A stretch of 64,000 nucleotides of DNA, taken from Forficula auricularia. Its lineage: Eukaryota; Arthropoda; Insecta; Dermaptera; Forficulidae. Position numbers and translations under genes: made by a program. Each line of letters opens with the position of its first letter. Positions within the stretch are counted from its first letter, which is position 1. The stretch is taken from contig JALMQS010000067.1 of NCBI GenBank assembly GCA_024734495.1, forward strand, positions 1 through 64,000. Direction: 5' to 3'. This document shows, piece after piece, positions 33,423 to 44,602 of the stretch. The notes below the pieces were generated by a model. It was not told the origin of the DNA and did no database searches. It saw nothing but the letters and a program-made list of their open reading frames with translations.

Positions 33423-33658
33423 GATAGCGTTTTTCTTTAGGAGACGGACTGGTATAAATATGCAATTGGTTGTTGATGAAGGCAGTCCAAGGTGGTTGTA
33501 AAAAATATAATATTCATTGACTTTTCGTTACCCTGAAGAAGGATGAGAGATAAATATCCGAAACGTCGGTTATCGAATAAATGTAAAATAATAAAACCGT
33601 TATAGTCTTATTTTTTACAACCACCTTGGTTGGACTGCCTTCATCAACATCCAATTGA
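33423..33658. mobile_element. Hairpin element 6 (236 bp) with hammerhead-like motif
   Basis: Candidate 11-bp AT-only duplication ATTATTTTATT (33412-33422 and 33659-33669). Arms 'aaggcagtccaaggtggttg' near 33479 and 'caaccaccttggttggactg' near 33619 form the hairpin, with the motif in the loop. The duplication is low-complexity, hence weaker evidence. Confidence 0.5.
33522..33580 (+). ncRNA. Hammerhead-like motif (in hairpin element 6)
   Basis: CTGAAGA, extra A, a GGAT/ATCC stem with a long loop, then GAAAC(GTCG)GTT, where AC/GT gives a 2-bp stem III. TTCG upstream can pair with CGAA downstream, supporting a structured stem I. Confidence 0.35.
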
Positions 33659-33859
33659 ATTATTTTATTAATTATTAAACATAAGAGAGGGGAAGGGTGT
33701 GTGGTAAAGTCATGTGGTTGCCCGCATCAGCTTATTTTAATATTTATTTTTCACCAAATTCCGCTTAGTAGTGGACAAGGGCGGATCCCGAAGGGTGTAT
33801 TGAAGTTTATTTATTTTTTTTTATCATATAAATTCTAAGATATTTTATTATTGCAGACT

Positions 33860-34562
33860 TTCTTCTCTGTTTCAGATCCCATAAGTCTTTTTCAAACAAA
33901 CAGATTGAAAGATATCTCACTGTGGATGAGATGTTTAAAATTCTCCTGGAAGGATTGAAAGAAAAGGCTGGATAAGAGAAAACTTGTAAATTCTATCCTC
34001 CCTGTGCAGAAATACACATTGCTGCAGAGGTTTCTCTCGTATGAAGAATACCTTAGCGTAAAAAACAGATTGTCTTCCCACTTTCCTTGACGAGAATACA
34101 AAATATTTTTGCTTTCAAATAACTTACAATTGATCAATCAACTATCGAATCCATTTTGGAAATATTCCCGAGATACTGTCCGAATATAGAAAGAATTTTG
34201 ATTATAGATTTCTCTTAAGAGAAGAACTCGACCCGAACACTTTGCGTGAGTTATACCCCGAATTAGTTGAATTAAAAATTAATCATATAATCATCCAATC
34301 TAATAAAGTGGATGATATATTAAATGCATCAATTTATGTCCAACCATTAGGCTTTCAAAATCCCTCTTATTCAAAGGAATATTTTTTCCAGAAGAATATA
34401 GGGGGGGGGGTATTACTAATTAAGTTATTTCTAATTTCATTAATATTAATTTCACTTCACATTTTTTTTCAAATTATGATAAATAAACAGTATAATTTAA
34501 ACTATAAAATAATTTTATTTACTGTAGTATTTTGTACCCTTGTATTTTATGAATTTCTTTGA
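33860..34562 (+). pseudogene. Unrecognised decayed coding-like stretch
   Basis: One frame, after an ag (33881-33882 region), reads DPISLFQTNRLKDISLWMRC, continues through KYTLLQRFLSYEEYLS and REYKIFLLSNNLQL, and is interrupted by TGA, TGA and TAG. A second frame continues FDYRFLLREELDPNTLRELY and IIIQSNKVDDILNASIYVQP, then two very hydrophobic segments up to the stop at 34562. Both resist dismissal as random AT frames because of their normal amino-acid mix. The family was not recognised. It may be a pseudogene or adjoining exons with errors. Confidence 0.3.
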
Positions 34563-34799
34563 ATGTATTTCTTTTTAATATTTAAGGAAGATTATTACCC
34601 CACCCAAAACATTCTATGAAAAACACGGCAAGTTTGAAAAACTAGTGAAATCTTGAGGATGCAGCCAAGTTAAATTCGCCAAGAATAATTAAGTTGAGAA
34701 AATAGTACTTTCAATTAAAATGCATTCTTTCCATTTTGAATGACAATCTAAATTTATGGATTCTAAATTTTTAATTTAAATTGTTTTCATGAAACTATG

Positions 34800-35110
34800 C
34801 CATTTAGGGTAAATCAAATCAATTAATCAAATACCTACTAGAGAAATAACCTTAGTACATTCAATTTTTGATGTTTTGACCATGAGCTAGCTTAATTAAA
34901 CCAATCAAATGAATAAATTATAAGAATTAAAAAAAATTAGTACTATATTACTTAAGGTAAAGTGCTTTAAAATATAATTTTACTAAAAACTTTAGAAATA
35001 AACTGCAACGGTTCGTTGCTAAACTTTATCCAAATTCATTTGAAATATTAATATGTTCTTGAATAAAGTACTTTAAAATATAATTTTACTAAAAACTTTA
35101 TTTAACCTTT
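34800..35110. repeat. Dispersed repeat shared with 2850-2990
   Basis: 'gcaaccgatcaaatgaataaat'-like and 'aaaatataattttactaaaa' blocks match 2870-2975. The second block is repeated again at 35075-35100. Confidence 0.45.
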
Positions 35111-35500
35111 TTTATGGTCCTCAAGGTACTTAATTAGGATATTAAATTTCATCAAAATTGGTTAAGTCATTTTCAAGATATTTAGAAAAAACTAAAAAAG
35201 TACTGAAAATAAAGTACTAATGTTTGTGGACCGATATGTATCAAAAAACTAATCAGCGCTTCATTTTGTTAAACTAATGGTAGGTTTTCAATTTCATTTC
35301 AATCAGCGCAAAGGTGTGGAAAAAATCGTGGACGAAAAAAACGATAACATACATACATCCATCCATCCCCACGCACTTCCAAAAAAAATGGCACTTTTTC
35401 CAGGTAATTTTTGGCAAAACTCGTCACGTGCTAAAATTCAATCTCATTGAATACTTCAATTTGTGACCTTAATTGAGTCTATGGGTTCCGTAGTCTTTAC

Positions 35501-35562
35501 CTGAGGACTCTTTGAAGTCGCGCTTGCCGCGAGAGCGATTCCAATACTTTCTCCCATGCTTC
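35501..35562 (-). CDS. Possible exon truncated by the assembly gap
   Basis: GC-richer 62 bp ending at a perfect donor (CAG|GTAAAG, 35501/35500) on the minus strand. All three frames are open over this short span, so no product can be named. The 5' side is lost in the N gap. Confidence 0.25.
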
Positions 35563-35662
35563 NNNNNNNNNNNNNNNNNNNNNNNNNNNNNNNNNNNNNN
35601 NNNNNNNNNNNNNNNNNNNNNNNNNNNNNNNNNNNNNNNNNNNNNNNNNNNNNNNNNNNNNN
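35563..35662. other. Assembly gap (100 N)
   Basis: Run of 100 N, the conventional size for an unsized scaffold gap; real distance unknown. Confidence 0.95.
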
Positions 35663-35689
35663 TATGTGTATTATCTTCACAAAACTTGA

Positions 35690-35769
35690 CACTTTTCCGC
35701 GGCACACCATATAATGACCACGGTACACCAGTGTGCCGCGGCACACACTTTGCGGAACACTGGTCTAGT
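35690..35769 (-). mobile_element. Right end of an hAT-like element
   Basis: Reverse complement begins CAGTGTTCCGCAAAGTGTG and is followed by imperfect GTGCCGCGGCACAC repeats, typical of hAT termini. The other end is not visible and may lie in or beyond the gap. Confidence 0.45.
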
Positions 35770-36299
35770 GGACTTAGGCACTGTATTTCAATGTCCGTTT
35801 ATTCTTGAGATTAGCCTTAATCTTTGGTTTAGTATTTTTAGGTGTATTTCCATGTCCGTTTAAGAGTTGATCTGTGAAATCTTAAGCGCTGCTTTGGGTG
35901 GCGTTCGACTACTTAATCCTAAGATTGGTTCACATGGCAGCTACCAGGCGCATAACTAACAAATATAGATTAGCAAGGCAACTAATTATTTATTTATTAT
36001 TTTTAAAATCATTTTTTGATCTGGATTCGAAAATTTAGAGATTTCATTCGAAATAAAAAAATGAGGAACTTCCATATGATTTTAAAAAGTGAAAATTATA
36101 TTCAGCAAAGTATTTTTGATTCAAAAAGTTAAATCTTTTTTTGTGAAGTAGTTAACGAAGATAAACAATTAAGTAGTAATGATTTTTAATTACTCTTAAC
36201 TGAGCTAAACTATTAATATATACCACTAGAATGAACTCAGGTTAAAAATTACTCTCCTCCCAGGCGGCCCTATAGTATTAAATCACGCATAAAAATAAA

Positions 36300-36470
36300 T
36301 ATTTGCTCATTGTGCTTTAAAATGTCTGAAACGAGGAGAAAATATTTTTCGACTATGATTTTTTCTCTTTGTGTGTCTGAATTCCGATACCCAAAATAGC
36401 CCAAGAGCGGAACGTTAAAAAGTTGGTTTGTATCAAAATATATAGTAGGTACTGATTAGATTTTGGAATA
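36300..36470 (+). repeat. Dispersed repeat B, copy 2
   Basis: 'tttgctcattgtgctttaaa' and 'atgtctgaaacgaggag' match 23590-23752. Confidence 0.5.
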
Positions 36471-36594
36471 TCTCGTTCAAAAAGAAGAAAATATTATTTT
36501 TTTAAATTATTCTATTGAGATTTTAAAAGGATGTTATAGTATAGCCATAAATGAACAATTTATATTTAAATTTATTAATAATTACTAGGGCAGC

Positions 36595-36700
36595 TCAAGT
36601 GTACCGAGTCTTGAAAAAGCTTTCACTTTTTTATTATTTAATGTGCAGGTGAGCGATTCTTTCATTAGTGGCATCCACTTACAAGAACAGACGTGTTTCA
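36595..36700 (+). repeat. Dispersed repeat C (ACCGAGTCTTGAAAAAG)
   Basis: The block 'taccgagtcttgaaaaagct' followed by 'gagcgattctttcatta' recurs in whole or part at 25670, 36843, 46950, 57990 and 58270, inverted near 16075-16145, and with the second block inverted near 6361 and 6880. Probably an old SINE or MITE. Confidence 0.5.
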
Positions 36701-36879
36701 GACTATTAGAGATGAATTTCTGAATTTCTATTATTCTAGGAATGACCTTTTGCACTCAGATCAAAACGATACCTACTAGAGAGAGAATATTCAATTGGAC
36801 CTGATTAAAATTCAGACAAATAAGTACAAAACACAAAAGAAATCACTTGTTGCGGCTCTAACTAGCAAGAGAACCGAGT

Positions 36880-37280
36880 TTTGAAAAAGTTTTTACTTTT
36901 TCTTCTATTTTTTTTATTTTTAATCGCGTTGAAAAATCCACTAAAATTTAGTTCACAATTAACTTTTCCGAGGCAGCACTTAATAACACACGGTTTTCGA
37001 ACCCTCAGCACCCCTTCGTTGTCAAATTGGATAAAAACCGAACCAGCGCTTTCGCCAACTCTTTTAACCCTATGACCTCCAGAGACTGGAACTCAATTCC
37101 AACTATCGTCCTCCCAGCGACTTATAACCTACAGCTGTTTAAGACCCGCACCCACAGTACACTAGCCCATAAAATCTCCTCTTCTTCTTCTTTTCACGAT
37201 GAAAGAGCCAACTCAGGCCTTTAGGGGATACACCTCTTTGGTGTGACTCCTTCTCACATCAATTTTATTAAAAAATAAAT
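36880..37280 (+). pseudogene. CR1/Jockey-like LINE ORF2 end and 3' tail
   Basis: Plus-strand frames give FANSFNPMTSRDWNSIPTIV and TYNLQLFKTRTH, then a 3' tail 'gatgaaagagccaactcagg'. This is the end of a LINE ORF2 and its 3' UTR, ending in A-rich sequence near 37275. Frameshifted near 37030. Confidence 0.6.
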
Positions 37281-37974
37281 AAATAACTTTTAATTTTTTT
37301 TGTTATTTAATAAATGTATGGGTAAACGATTCTTTTATAGAATCTCCTGGATTAAAATAAAATTTGTAGAAAAAGGTGAAACTTTTTCAGGACTATGTTA
37401 GCAGTTTCGGTGAATTGATAATATTAAATGATAAATATCTAATTTTGATATTGATTTCGATTTAATATTGTATAATAATGTAGCTAAATTGCTACACTGT
37501 TTTCCCTGATTTCATTTAATTTTTATTAATAAATTTTGCTAATCAGGTTTCCCATCCCTTGGAGGATGATTCTGCACCACGTGATTGCCACCTCTATAGA
37601 AGAAAGTTTTGGAGATCAAACATTCCTTATGGGAAAAAAATGGAAAAGCTTCAAATATATATCTGGTTTAAAGGTGCAAAAAATATTAAAGTGAACAGAA
37701 TCAGGATTTCGGAGGTTTTCTATTGAGATGAGTTTTCTTTGCAGCCCCCATCACCCACTCATATCTTATATTTAATTAGGTAATTAATATTTTGAATTGT
37801 TTAAGTTTCTTCTTTTAATTTAATGAAAATTATTCGAAAGTCGGAAAACTTTTCCCCCCTTTAAAGATAATAATGCTCAAGTAGGTATAAAAAATAATTC
37901 GAAATTATTTTTGAAATAAAAATATATTCATTGTCTAAAGTATATTATTTTCACTTACCTGGTATATACTTAGA

Positions 37975-38200
37975 ATATGCGGATCAGATGGTCAATAAGA
38001 CAAGAGCCGCTACAGCAAACCTTACAACTGTAATGACCAAATCTGGAATGCAGAGCTATTCAGCCAAAGATGCTTTATAATATTAGTGTACAGTTTTCAC
38101 CTTTTGTACTCCTATGAGGTTTGGGCTCTGAACTGAGATGACAACATAGAGCGTACACAAGTACAAAATCTTTAAGTCCTTGTATTTTCTGAATAGATTT
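37975..38200 (+). pseudogene. LINE reverse-transcriptase C-terminal fragment (second family)
   Basis: Frames read QMVNKTRAATANLTTVMTKS and, after a shift, LYSYEVWALN and NIERVQVQNL, the 'R..A..L..V..K..LYG.E.W....IE.VQ' pattern following the reverse-transcriptase domain. Decayed. Confidence 0.45.
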
Positions 38201-38210
38201 ACTCCCAACT

Positions 38211-38433
38211 AGGGGAGTCGGGTTAGCCGAGCCGGCTAACGCCCTGGCCCTGCTTCGGCATCGATCGATTATGACGATGTTGGAGCGGAAGGCCGGGGTT
38301 CGATCCTGGCTGGAAAATAAAAATTTCTACCGGCTAAAAACTCGGCTCCTTCACTAACCCTACTAACACTTTACTTATGTGCTGTCTAAATGGGCTTTGT
38401 TCCCGGTGACAATAAATAAATAAACAATAAAAA
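38211..38433 (+). mobile_element. tRNA-derived SINE, full copy (223 bp)
   Basis: Target duplication TACTCCCARCT (38200-38210 and 38434-38444, one mismatch). The tRNA-like head has A-box GGTTAGCCGAGCCGG and B-box GGGGTTCGATCCTGG; the tail 'gtgctgtctaaatgggcttt' ends in AATAAATAAATAAA. The same tail is at 59022 on the minus strand. Confidence 0.75.
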
Positions 38434-38540
38434 TACTCCCAGCTATAATATAAGAAAAAATTTCAACAAAATAGACTTATTATATATGTTTTAAATATAT
38501 AAAATTCATAAATTAATTCCTGTGAATCCATTGTAATAGA

Positions 38541-38575
38541 CTGATGAAGAGGGCAAAGCCCTCGAAACTATAATA
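38541..38575 (+). ncRNA. Hammerhead-like motif, tandem unit 1
   Basis: CTGATGA, extra A, a 6-bp stem GAGGGC/GCCCTC with an AAA loop, GAAAC(TATA)ATA. The G of the usual GTC is A here, so stem III is damaged. Confidence 0.35.
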
Positions 38576-38644
38576 AATAAAATATTATATATGCTTTAAA
38601 TATATAAAATTCATAAATTAATTCCTGTGAATCTATTGTAATAG

Positions 38645-38680
38645 ACTGATGAAGAGGGCAAAGCCTCGAAACTATAGTCT
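38645..38680 (+). ncRNA. Hammerhead-like motif, tandem unit 2
   Basis: CTGATGA, extra A, stem II shortened by one C, GAAAC(TATA)GTC with intact 2-bp stem III and a C at the cleavage position. AG/TC pairs at the base of stem I. Confidence 0.4.
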
Positions 38681-38994
38681 CGTTATAAATAAATAAAATT
38701 TATAATTCCAGCAGAAGACACACTCTTTTATTGTCTCCTTCAATATAAAATTATTTTAATGCCTTAAGATAAATTGCCCAATATATTTTCCCAAAGAATA
38801 ATATAATTACCCTAAGTAAGGATCAAAATCATTCAATCTAAGCCTGTCAAATGAAAAAAAGTTCACTCTATTGAATAAAACAGAAATTTAACTTAGACAG
38901 GACTTAGAAGAAATTCGAGATGACATGAAAATCAATCGTTTGTTATGTGACCTGTTTGCTATTATGATAAAGCGAATTAAATTACCTACTTACA

Positions 38995-39165
38995 TCCAAT
39001 CGGGTAAATGGACCCATGAGAAATAACATATAAAATATTTCTATTAAAAGACTGAAGATGAAGGTCAAACCCTTGAAACTAGAATCTTAAACAAATAAAT
39101 TAAATATATCAAGCAGATGACTTCATTGATTTCTCTTTGTGAATCAACAACTCTGCTACTCTCGG
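38995..39165 (+). repeat. Dispersed repeat D with degenerate hammerhead-like motif
   Basis: 'atccaatcgggtaaatggac' and 'taaaatatttct' then 'aaaagactgaagatgaaggt', as at 45225-45420. The core is CTGAAGATGA with GAAAC(TAGA)ATC. The downstream block 'atcaagcagatgacttcatt' also occurs near 45365, 61185 and 63535. Confidence 0.5.
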
Positions 39166-39759
39166 CAAAGCTAAATCTTTTCAATTGAATGATAAATTCC
39201 TACTTTTCCCCTCTTTAGTTATAGATTTCTCGATATTGGTCATAGAGTATTTGTTGCACTGAGTCTTTAGAAATCATAGGGATAAATGAATTGGAGAATG
39301 TGTTTGTTCGATTAGTTACTTGCGCTGTTTTTTAAAAATCACTCTAAGCATTTCATTATTAGTATTTTTTTTAAGGATCAAGTGTTACTTGTCCATTATA
39401 TTATTTTACTTACATTCCCCGAGTTCAAATCTCGGACCTAGCATTTTTTTAATCTGCTATTATCAAGAAGTAAATGCAAATACATAAATATTTTTTTATT
39501 TAATTATATCTTTATAATTTCAAATGTAATCATGATTTCTTACAAACAAATTGACCAGGACTATTTTCTTATTAAAAAAAACGCATTTCCGCTTCTTAGT
39601 GGTCAAATTGAATTATCATAAATAATGAATAAATTAATATAAAAATCTTAGGAATAATTTGATTTGAAATAAAAGAAAAGTATGTAAAAATTGTATAGGG
39701 CATGTACCATGTAATTGATGTGTAAAAATGTTTATTGCTTGTTTGATAAAAATTCAGAT

Positions 39760-40260
39760 ATAGTCAACCGGAGCAGTTAATTCCATGGTTTCCTGACACG
39801 TAGGCAACTTTGAGTACATTATTCATATGAGCGTATATTCTAGGTCGCCGACGATGCAGGCAACCATGGGATTAATTACTCTGGTTAACTTTACAGTGAT
39901 AAGTCTCGTGGCAACGGATGTACTCGGACGGAAGTCGTATAATGGCGGGCATTTCGGGAATGTTCAAATTATAAGAACAAATATTTTATCCGTGAGTGTA
40001 ACAATTGTCGTAAATACTATAGAGTGCCACCTTTTGAGGCATGTTCTATCTATAGTGACTGCCACTTTTAGGTTTCTCCAAAAGTAATTTCTCGATACAT
40101 GCATGTTATATGCTATTATATATAAGTGCAAATTATTCTGAATAAAAGTCTCATCTATGAGCAAAAAGCATTGAATACAGATAAACAGTTTGTTTAGATT
40201 TGAAACCCTTAAAACTTGATCACAAAAAGGCGTCACAATAAAGAAATACATATCGCTACT
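39760..40260. other. Unassigned stretch with slightly higher GC
   Basis: Around 39840-39960 a plus-strand frame reads MQATMGLITLVNFTVISLVA, hydrophobic like a signal or membrane segment. There are no domain, splice pair or neighbouring exon to support a gene. Confidence 0.2.
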
Positions 40261-40499
40261 TCTGCACGAGCAGCTTCCATTGTGAGCAATTTTCGTAATG
40301 GTCCTAGTGCGCAGTGTGAGCTGACTTATATACGTAAATCAGATATGCATAGAAATTATAAATTATAAAGCATGCGTATTGCCAGCCCACTCTGATGAAG
40401 GTTATAAGAGAAAAATAAGACTTTAACACATATACATTTTTTGAGTGGTATTTTTGATTTAGTTTAATGGAGATGAATTTCAATGCATATAACAATATT

Positions 40500-41463
40500 A
40501 TTAAACATCAAATGATGAAAAATTATGTTCTAGCTTCAATTTATTGTTTATAATTATGAATCGATCGAATGGAAATCGTTGTGGAGACAATTCTAAGATC
40601 AAAACGACTCTCTTTTTAGAAGCGCGGTCGATGGTTTTTCTCCAAAAAGGATCCACTTTATTTTTATGTTCAGGCATAATTTTTTAAATCCCTTTCCTTC
40701 TTAAAGGGAGGAAATAAAAGCTTGAAGCTGTTTAAAGGCATTACCCTTTAATATTCATAAATAATGAAAATAAAATTGTTCACAAAATTACAAAATAAAA
40801 TTTCAAATGTTTTCTATTCACTATTTAATAATCTTATACTTATTTTTATAATATTTTTAAATAAATATTATTAATTTGCAACAACTTTTGTGGCAATAGA
40901 ACTTAATTTCAATATTAGTCTTTTTTTAGATAAATTCATTATTATTATTTGTTTTGTTTTAAATCACAATTATTTTATTTAAGAAAAAAACAATCAAATT
41001 AAAGTTATAGGAAGATGTGACCCTGACAGATCGAATTCTAGACCCAGAAGCCACCTAATCCGGGATTTCAATCAAAATTGTTAGAGTTGTTTTCGAGGAA
41101 GCGATTCTATGTGAATCAATTATACATTTTTGTTGACACACCATCCTATATATATATATACAAATATTGCTCATTTGATATGATAAGAGTGGAATTTAAT
41201 TTTTCTTTGGAAACCTTTTTTTTTTAATAAATAAAAGGATCCACGAATAGTTTTATACAAAACATCTTCTAATTCGAATATAGAATTTGAAACAAAATAT
41301 TTAATGAGCATTAATAAAACGCAATAATTATCCTAGGGGAATGCCAGTAAATTGTTTGATCCAAGTTCTATTCAATCTTTTTGTTCTAAATACAATTTTG
41401 TTTAAAGATTTCGCTGCTTTTCTGTTTTTTTTTTTTTTTTTTTTATGAATTATTATGATGGTG

Positions 41464-41495
<32 letters not shown>

Positions 41496-43230
41496 TTGTT
41501 TGGATTTGAATTTAAAGCCTCTATGAAAGTTTCCTGCTCGAACCGCCTTGGTTGACGAAATTTTGAATAAGGGCCTAGGGATTGGTCTTCCAAATTAATA
41601 TTTAGTACAAAATGAAATTAGCTGTTTGCTCAGTTTACTTTATCATGAACTTGGCTTATTAACATGTTCTTTACAAATTTCTCATTTACGAAGCCATTTC
41701 TTTTCAATTTTTTCTTTTTTTTTTCTGGTTAACTTTACCATGAAAGATATTTAAGAGAATTTTACATTATTATCTTACTTAGCCTCACATCTTTGACTTA
41801 ATTTATTTTGGTACATTACTGAGCTTGACTCCTTTCATCCGCATGAATTCCATCTCAATGATTCTTAATTTTAATTAATAAAATTGACTATCTGTCGACA
41901 GAGAGGGTTTTCACTCGTGGTGGAGCCATTTAATAGTAATAGTAAGAAGAAGATCATCTAATAAAGAAAAGGGGAGAGAAACTTGAGAAATCTCTGAACA
42001 TGACATTTTGGAAACGAGCTTGTTTTTAGGGGTTCGTTTAAAAGTGAAACGGGACCCTAGTGTCAATACAATGTATGTATGTGTATTTCTGTTTTCTATC
42101 TGTTTGCCTGTCAGAGTATTGTAGGTCGTAAACTAAAAAATATACAAACTTAAAATTAAAATTTATATATATATATATAAATTTATTTACCGCGAAATAA
42201 AAAACATTTTAAAATTTCAATCTAAAGATTATTTGGAAAAGTGGAATATTTGGGGGTTGAAAATAAAAAAATACATATTTTTTATCATGGAATGTGAAGT
42301 ATCCCTGTAAAGATTTCTTCAAGTAGAATTAGGTTTATTTTTTTTAAATCTAATTCTCATTAAAATAACAGTTTGGGATGACCTCAAAATTTTCAGATGC
42401 ATTTTGTACCTGTCAGCGTTCAGAATCACCTTAATTTGAAATTATAAAAAATCATGAATTCTCTCATTCTTCTCTTATCAACGACAAATAAAAACAAATT
42501 TGATAAATCAGATATTTTTTCGAAAATAATTAGGTATGGAACCCTCAAAACGTGCTATTTCGTGCAGCAACGCCAAAATATATAATTTCGTGCAAAATAA
42601 AAGTAGTTTCCAAAGAACGTTCTTCTCATGATTTGAATTTCTCTCTAGATTTCATTGAATTAAAGTTAGCAAAAAAAAAGATGCATTTGCACAGTAATTC
42701 GGTTTTTAATAATCAGTCACAACATTAATAAATTCTGCAACTACTCGTCTCCAAATGACTCTAACCCATATCAATCCTTCACTTCAAAAACCTATATCCT
42801 ATATCTTTCATTATTTTAGGGAAATATTCTTATCAAAGTTTCCCTCATCCAATTTTATTACTATCTACCTGACACTTCAAATATGTACTTCTTAACAGTC
42901 CCCCGAATCTCAAGATGTACTTATCTTCTCAGCTCTTCTCTTCCCCATTTCTTCATTCTTCAATAATAATTCTATCTGCCGATTTAATTTTCAACATCTC
43001 CTATAGCACCGCCATACCCTCATAAAGGGGGTCCAAGTGCACCTGCGGGCCTCGGCCATGAAATGTTTTTTTGAGGGGATATGTTAGAAAAAAAATTCGT
43101 AGTGTGAGCAACTTTTTCCTTATTATTTCATAATAAGGGGTCCGGTTAAGATTTTGGGCCCCAACCAAGCCAAGCCATGAGTACCACACCTCGAAACCTC
43201 TAGTTCTCTCCTATCTCTTATCGTCTTTCA
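40500..43230. other. AT-rich non-coding region
   Basis: No gene recognised. Contains an (ATT)n microsatellite at 41464-41494 and short AT runs near 41148 and 42165. Confidence 0.5.
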
Positions 43231-43231
43231 C

Positions 43232-43397
43232 CGAGGGGTGAACCGCGATTGGAATTAGGTGCACACCGTCTTTGGAATTATTTGGAATTACTTTGGAATT
43301 CATTAGATAATCTATTGTCATCTATAGTCTTCCACTTGGAAATGAAACTGGAAATGAAAGTACGTGTACACGATTTTAGGTCGCGGTTCACCCCTCG
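43232..43397. mobile_element. hAT-like MITE (166 bp)
   Basis: Perfect terminal CGAGGGGTGAACCGCGA in inverted orientation, and an 8-bp near-duplication TCTTTCAC/TTTTTCAC (43224-43231 and 43398-43405). Internal 'ttggaatt' is repeated three times. Confidence 0.65.
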
Positions 43398-43566
43398 TTT
43401 TTCACATTCATCCAGCGCAATGTTACATATTGATATTTGTCTTATTCTACATCTTATTTTCTAGGTTAAATAATATGGTACATAGTAGAAATATTTCTTT
43501 CGAATTAAACTCCGTTTTAGCTTAAGCAATTTAAGACTTTAATTTAAAGTCTGTGATTCCTATACC

Positions 43567-43660
43567 TATATCATAACGAAATGATTTTTTTTCTATTATA
43601 GAATGTTTTTGCCTAGAATGTAATAAAAGATATATATGTATATATATACATATATTTGAC
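43567..43660 (+). repeat. Direct repeat with 44505-44600
   Basis: Shared 'tcataacgaaatga', 'attatagaatgtttttg' and 'aatgtaat.aaagatatat', each running into a TA microsatellite. Confidence 0.55.
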
Positions 43661-43714
43661 ACCTGATTCAATCTAAAATTTTCATCTGATTTTAATGAAT
43701 TTTTTTTTGTTCTG

Positions 43715-43826
43715 CGTAGGTCCGGTTTCTGCGGCATCCAGCGCTTGGGATATCAGGATGCGTGGTTGGTCCCAGGTTGTTTTCCATGCTATTGGTCTAT
43801 TGGGCCTTATCGGCATATGGCTCAGG
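43715..43826 (+). CDS. Possible orphan exon or GC-rich island
   Basis: A GC-rich patch in AT-rich DNA with a plausible acceptor (ctgcgtag, 43720) and donor (ctcag|gtagca near 43826). Two frames are open: one includes GFCGIQRLGYQDAW and CFPCYWSIGPYRHMAQ, the other QVVFHAIGLLGLIGIWL. No family recognised and no partner exons found. Confidence 0.2.
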
Positions 43827-44562
43827 TAGCAAGATGTCTGAAGTTGCGGCCATAAACACCATCAGCACCTGCCCTTGCCGGGAATAGATACCAAGCTTCC
43901 TACTGGAATTGAAACTGATCAAGATGTTTTACCTGGCTGCCTAAAAATAGAAACATTTACACGGTTTTCAAATTAAATGTTCTTCTGAGTGTTGTCTATT
44001 CACTTCTACTATTATATTTACAAATCATTGTTTTGTTTCTTTTTTCTTTTTGTAGATACTCCACCTTGTTTCCTTTATTCAAAACAATTTCCATCTATAT
44101 TGCTTTATTTGTTGTTTCCATTAATATAATATGATTTAAGTGAATACAACATTAAATGAAAAAGCCCAAGTGTGTATTTCCTGTGCATATGTGTATTATA
44201 CATAAGTGATAAGAACCTGTCTATTTAGATAAGGAGGAATGTACCTGCCTAAACTAGAGGATTTAGAAATTAATGCTATTAACAGAGAGTATAAGTGTAA
44301 AGACGATTTTAATTATTTAAAAGCAATACTATCACTTACTTGTATGTGAAAGTAAAAAAAAAAAAAAAAAAAAAAATTAAAATTAAAAAATTAATATAAA
44401 AAAAAAATATATATGAAATTAAACACACACAGGCATATATATAAAATGTGTAAATGAATATGTATGTATATAAAAATATATAACATGGAATAAAATTACC
44501 TCATATCATAACGAAATGAATTTTTTTCCATTATAGAATGTTTTTGGCTCGAATGTAATGAA

Positions 44563-44564
<2 letters not shown>

Positions 44565-44595
<31 letters not shown>
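44565..44595. repeat. (TA)n microsatellite
   Basis: About 15 TA units following the direct repeat at 44505. Confidence 0.9.

Positions 44596-44602
<7 letters not shown>

Larger units (their letters stand above)
38480..38695 (+). repeat. Tandem duplicated unit (about 107 bp x 2) with hammerhead-like motifs
   Basis: The two units share 'tataaaattcataaattaat' and 'agactgatgaagagggcaaa'. The second ends GAAACTATAGTC, the first GAAACTATAATA. Tandem organisation is known for hammerhead-bearing repeats. Confidence 0.6.

Noticed and set aside
39827..40087. Hydrophobic 86-codon frame as a secreted-protein gene
   Set aside because: The signal-like start is suggestive, but there is no domain, no splice partner and no conservation evidence in the window.
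43001..43189. Possible transposon with GGGGTCC/GGACCCC ends
   Set aside because: The ends do not pair over more than a few bases and no target duplication was found.
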